DNA from: Methanosalsum sp.
GTDB lineage: Archaea > Halobacteriota > Methanosarcinia > Methanosarcinales > Methanosarcinaceae
Reading direction: 5' to 3'
Assembly: GCA_007127385.1 (NCBI GenBank)
Contig: SKZM01000211.1
Span: 1-6,526, forward strand
DNA length: 6,526 nt
The notes beneath the pieces are model-generated. The model saw only the letters and a program-made list of their open reading frames with translations, was not told the DNA's origin and did not search any database. A program made the position numbers and the translations under genes. This document shows, piece by piece, positions 5,724 to 6,526 of the stretch. Position 1 is the stretch's first letter; every line of letters starts with the position of its first letter.

Positions 5724-6526
5724 TCAAAGGTAACTGTCAATATTTTCAATTGCTTTTACTACAAGCTCCACACATGAGCTGAGATCTTCCATGCTGATAA
5801 CTTCAACAGGTGAATGGATGTATCTTGTAGGTACACTCACAACACCAGAGGGGATCCCTTCTTTTGTAAGGTGTATGGCTGTGGCATCAGTTGTTCCTCC
5901 ATCTGCTACATCGAGCTGGTAAGGAATATTGTGCTGTCGGGCAGTCTCTTTTAACCATTTTATTACTCCCTGGTCTGCAATAAGGCCTCTTCCGGCTGCG
6001 TCCACAATGGTTATAGCAGGCCCCTTCCCGACTTCAATTGCAGAGTCTTTTTTATCAATCCCTGGATAATCTCCTGCAATTGTTGTTTCAGCTATAATGG
6101 CTACGTCCGGGTTCAGGCCAAAAGCAGCTACTTTTGCACCCTTTAAACCAACTTCTTCCTGTACCGTACCCACGGCATGGATCGTAACATTTAGCTCCAT
6201 TTTTGAGATTTCTTTCATTGCCTGAATTACCATAGCAACACCAGCCCTGTCGTCAAAAGCCTTACCTGTTACACGGTTATTTTCAAGGGCTGCAAATTCT
6301 CTATCAACTGAAATTGGTGAACCGACCTCAACTCCAAGCTTTTCTGCTTCTTCTTTGCTTGTGGCTCCAATATCAATGAACATGTCTTCAGCTTTTGGAG
6401 GTTTTTTTCTTTCTTCTTCTTTCATCACATGAGGTGGTTTGCATCCCACTACACCTTTGACAGGGCCGTTATTTGTGTGGACAATCACTCTCTGACTGTG
6501 GATAGTGGGGTCAAACCATCCTCCGA
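5724..6526 (-). CDS. M42-family metallo-aminopeptidase, 5'-partial
   Basis: This is the C-terminal part of an M42 (TET/FrvX-type, clan MH) zinc or cobalt aminopeptidase, which trims peptides in the cytoplasm, usually as a large tetrahedral dodecamer. About 267 codons are visible of a usual 340-360. The frame stays open to the window edge: upstream of a GTG at 6488 it reads GGWFDPTIHSQRVIVHT, typical M42 sequence, so that GTG is an internal Val and the true start lies beyond 6526. Counting from that Val as 1, metal or catalytic motifs are FDDRAG (78-83), QEEVGLKGA (110-118; catalytic Glu and metal Glu), AETTIAGD (133-140) and the C-terminal His of YIHSPVEV (223-230). The first metal-ligand His is off the window. 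At AETTIAGD, Glu stands where many members have Asp. GGTTDAT (197-203) is also conserved. It is probably transcribed separately from the ilv cluster. Confidence 0.93.
   Translation of the reverse strand, partial: GGWFDPTIHSQRVIVHTNNGPVKGVVGCKPPHVMKEEERKKPPKAEDMFIDIGATSKEEAEKLGVEVGSPISVDREFAALENNRVTGKAFDDRAGVAMVIQAMKEISKMELNVTIHAVGTVQEEVGLKGAKVAAFGLNPDVAIIAETTIAGDYPGIDKKDSAIEVGKGPAITIVDAAGRGLIADQGVIKWLKETARQHNIPYQLDVADGGTTDATAIHLTKEGIPSGVVSVPTRYIHSPVEVISMEDLSSCVELVVKAIENIDSYL

Noticed and set aside
6486..6488. GTG as the start of the M42 peptidase
   Set aside because: The frame stays open upstream to the window edge with family-typical residues (GGWFDP, then QRV), so this codon is an internal valine.
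1..6526. Defence system, CRISPR array, mobile element or other undescribed system
   Set aside because: Coding space is filled by known metabolic genes of uniform character; no spaced repeat array, transposase, terminal repeats or tRNA-like sequence was seen.

Overview
The window is an ordinary biosynthetic stretch from an AT-rich archaeal genome, most likely a methanogen of the order Methanosarcinales (Methanolobus/Methanococcoides/Methanohalophilus type). This rests on recalled similarity of the IlvC, IlvB and citramalate/isopropylmalate synthase sequences to methanogen proteins, archaeal-type Shine-Dalgarno sites (GGAGGT), TATA-like promoter elements and an M42 aminopeptidase. No database search was possible, so the genus is open.

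All six genes lie on the minus strand and are read from right to left. A 5'-truncated M42 metallo-aminopeptidase enters from the right edge (ends at 5724). After a 185-bp gap holding the likely promoter comes a five-gene cluster: cimA (or a leuA paralogue), ilvB, ilvN, ilvC and a small nitroreductase-family flavoprotein. ilvB and ilvN overlap by 4 bp (ATGA). Gaps are 74 bp (cimA-ilvB), 47 bp (ilvN-ilvC) and 36 bp (ilvC-nitroreductase). Positions 1-180 hold no convincing gene, but contain inverted repeats and a hairpin followed by six T on the plus strand.

The cluster supplies the front of branched-chain amino acid synthesis. CimA would condense pyruvate and acetyl-CoA to (R)-citramalate, the threonine-independent route to 2-oxobutyrate. 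IlvB/IlvN (acetohydroxyacid synthase with its ACT-domain regulatory subunit) then acts on pyruvate and 2-oxobutyrate, and IlvC reduces and isomerises the products. IlvD, IlvE and the later leu-type enzymes are not in the window. The role of the nitroreductase is unknown.

I found no undescribed system, mobile element, CRISPR array, tRNA or rRNA. The points worth a second look are modest: a corrected TTG start for the nitroreductase, a citramalate versus isopropylmalate assignment, a palindrome in the cimA promoter region, U-tracts between ilvN and ilvC, a hairpin over the cimA stop codon, and competing inverted repeats beyond the 3' end of the cluster.
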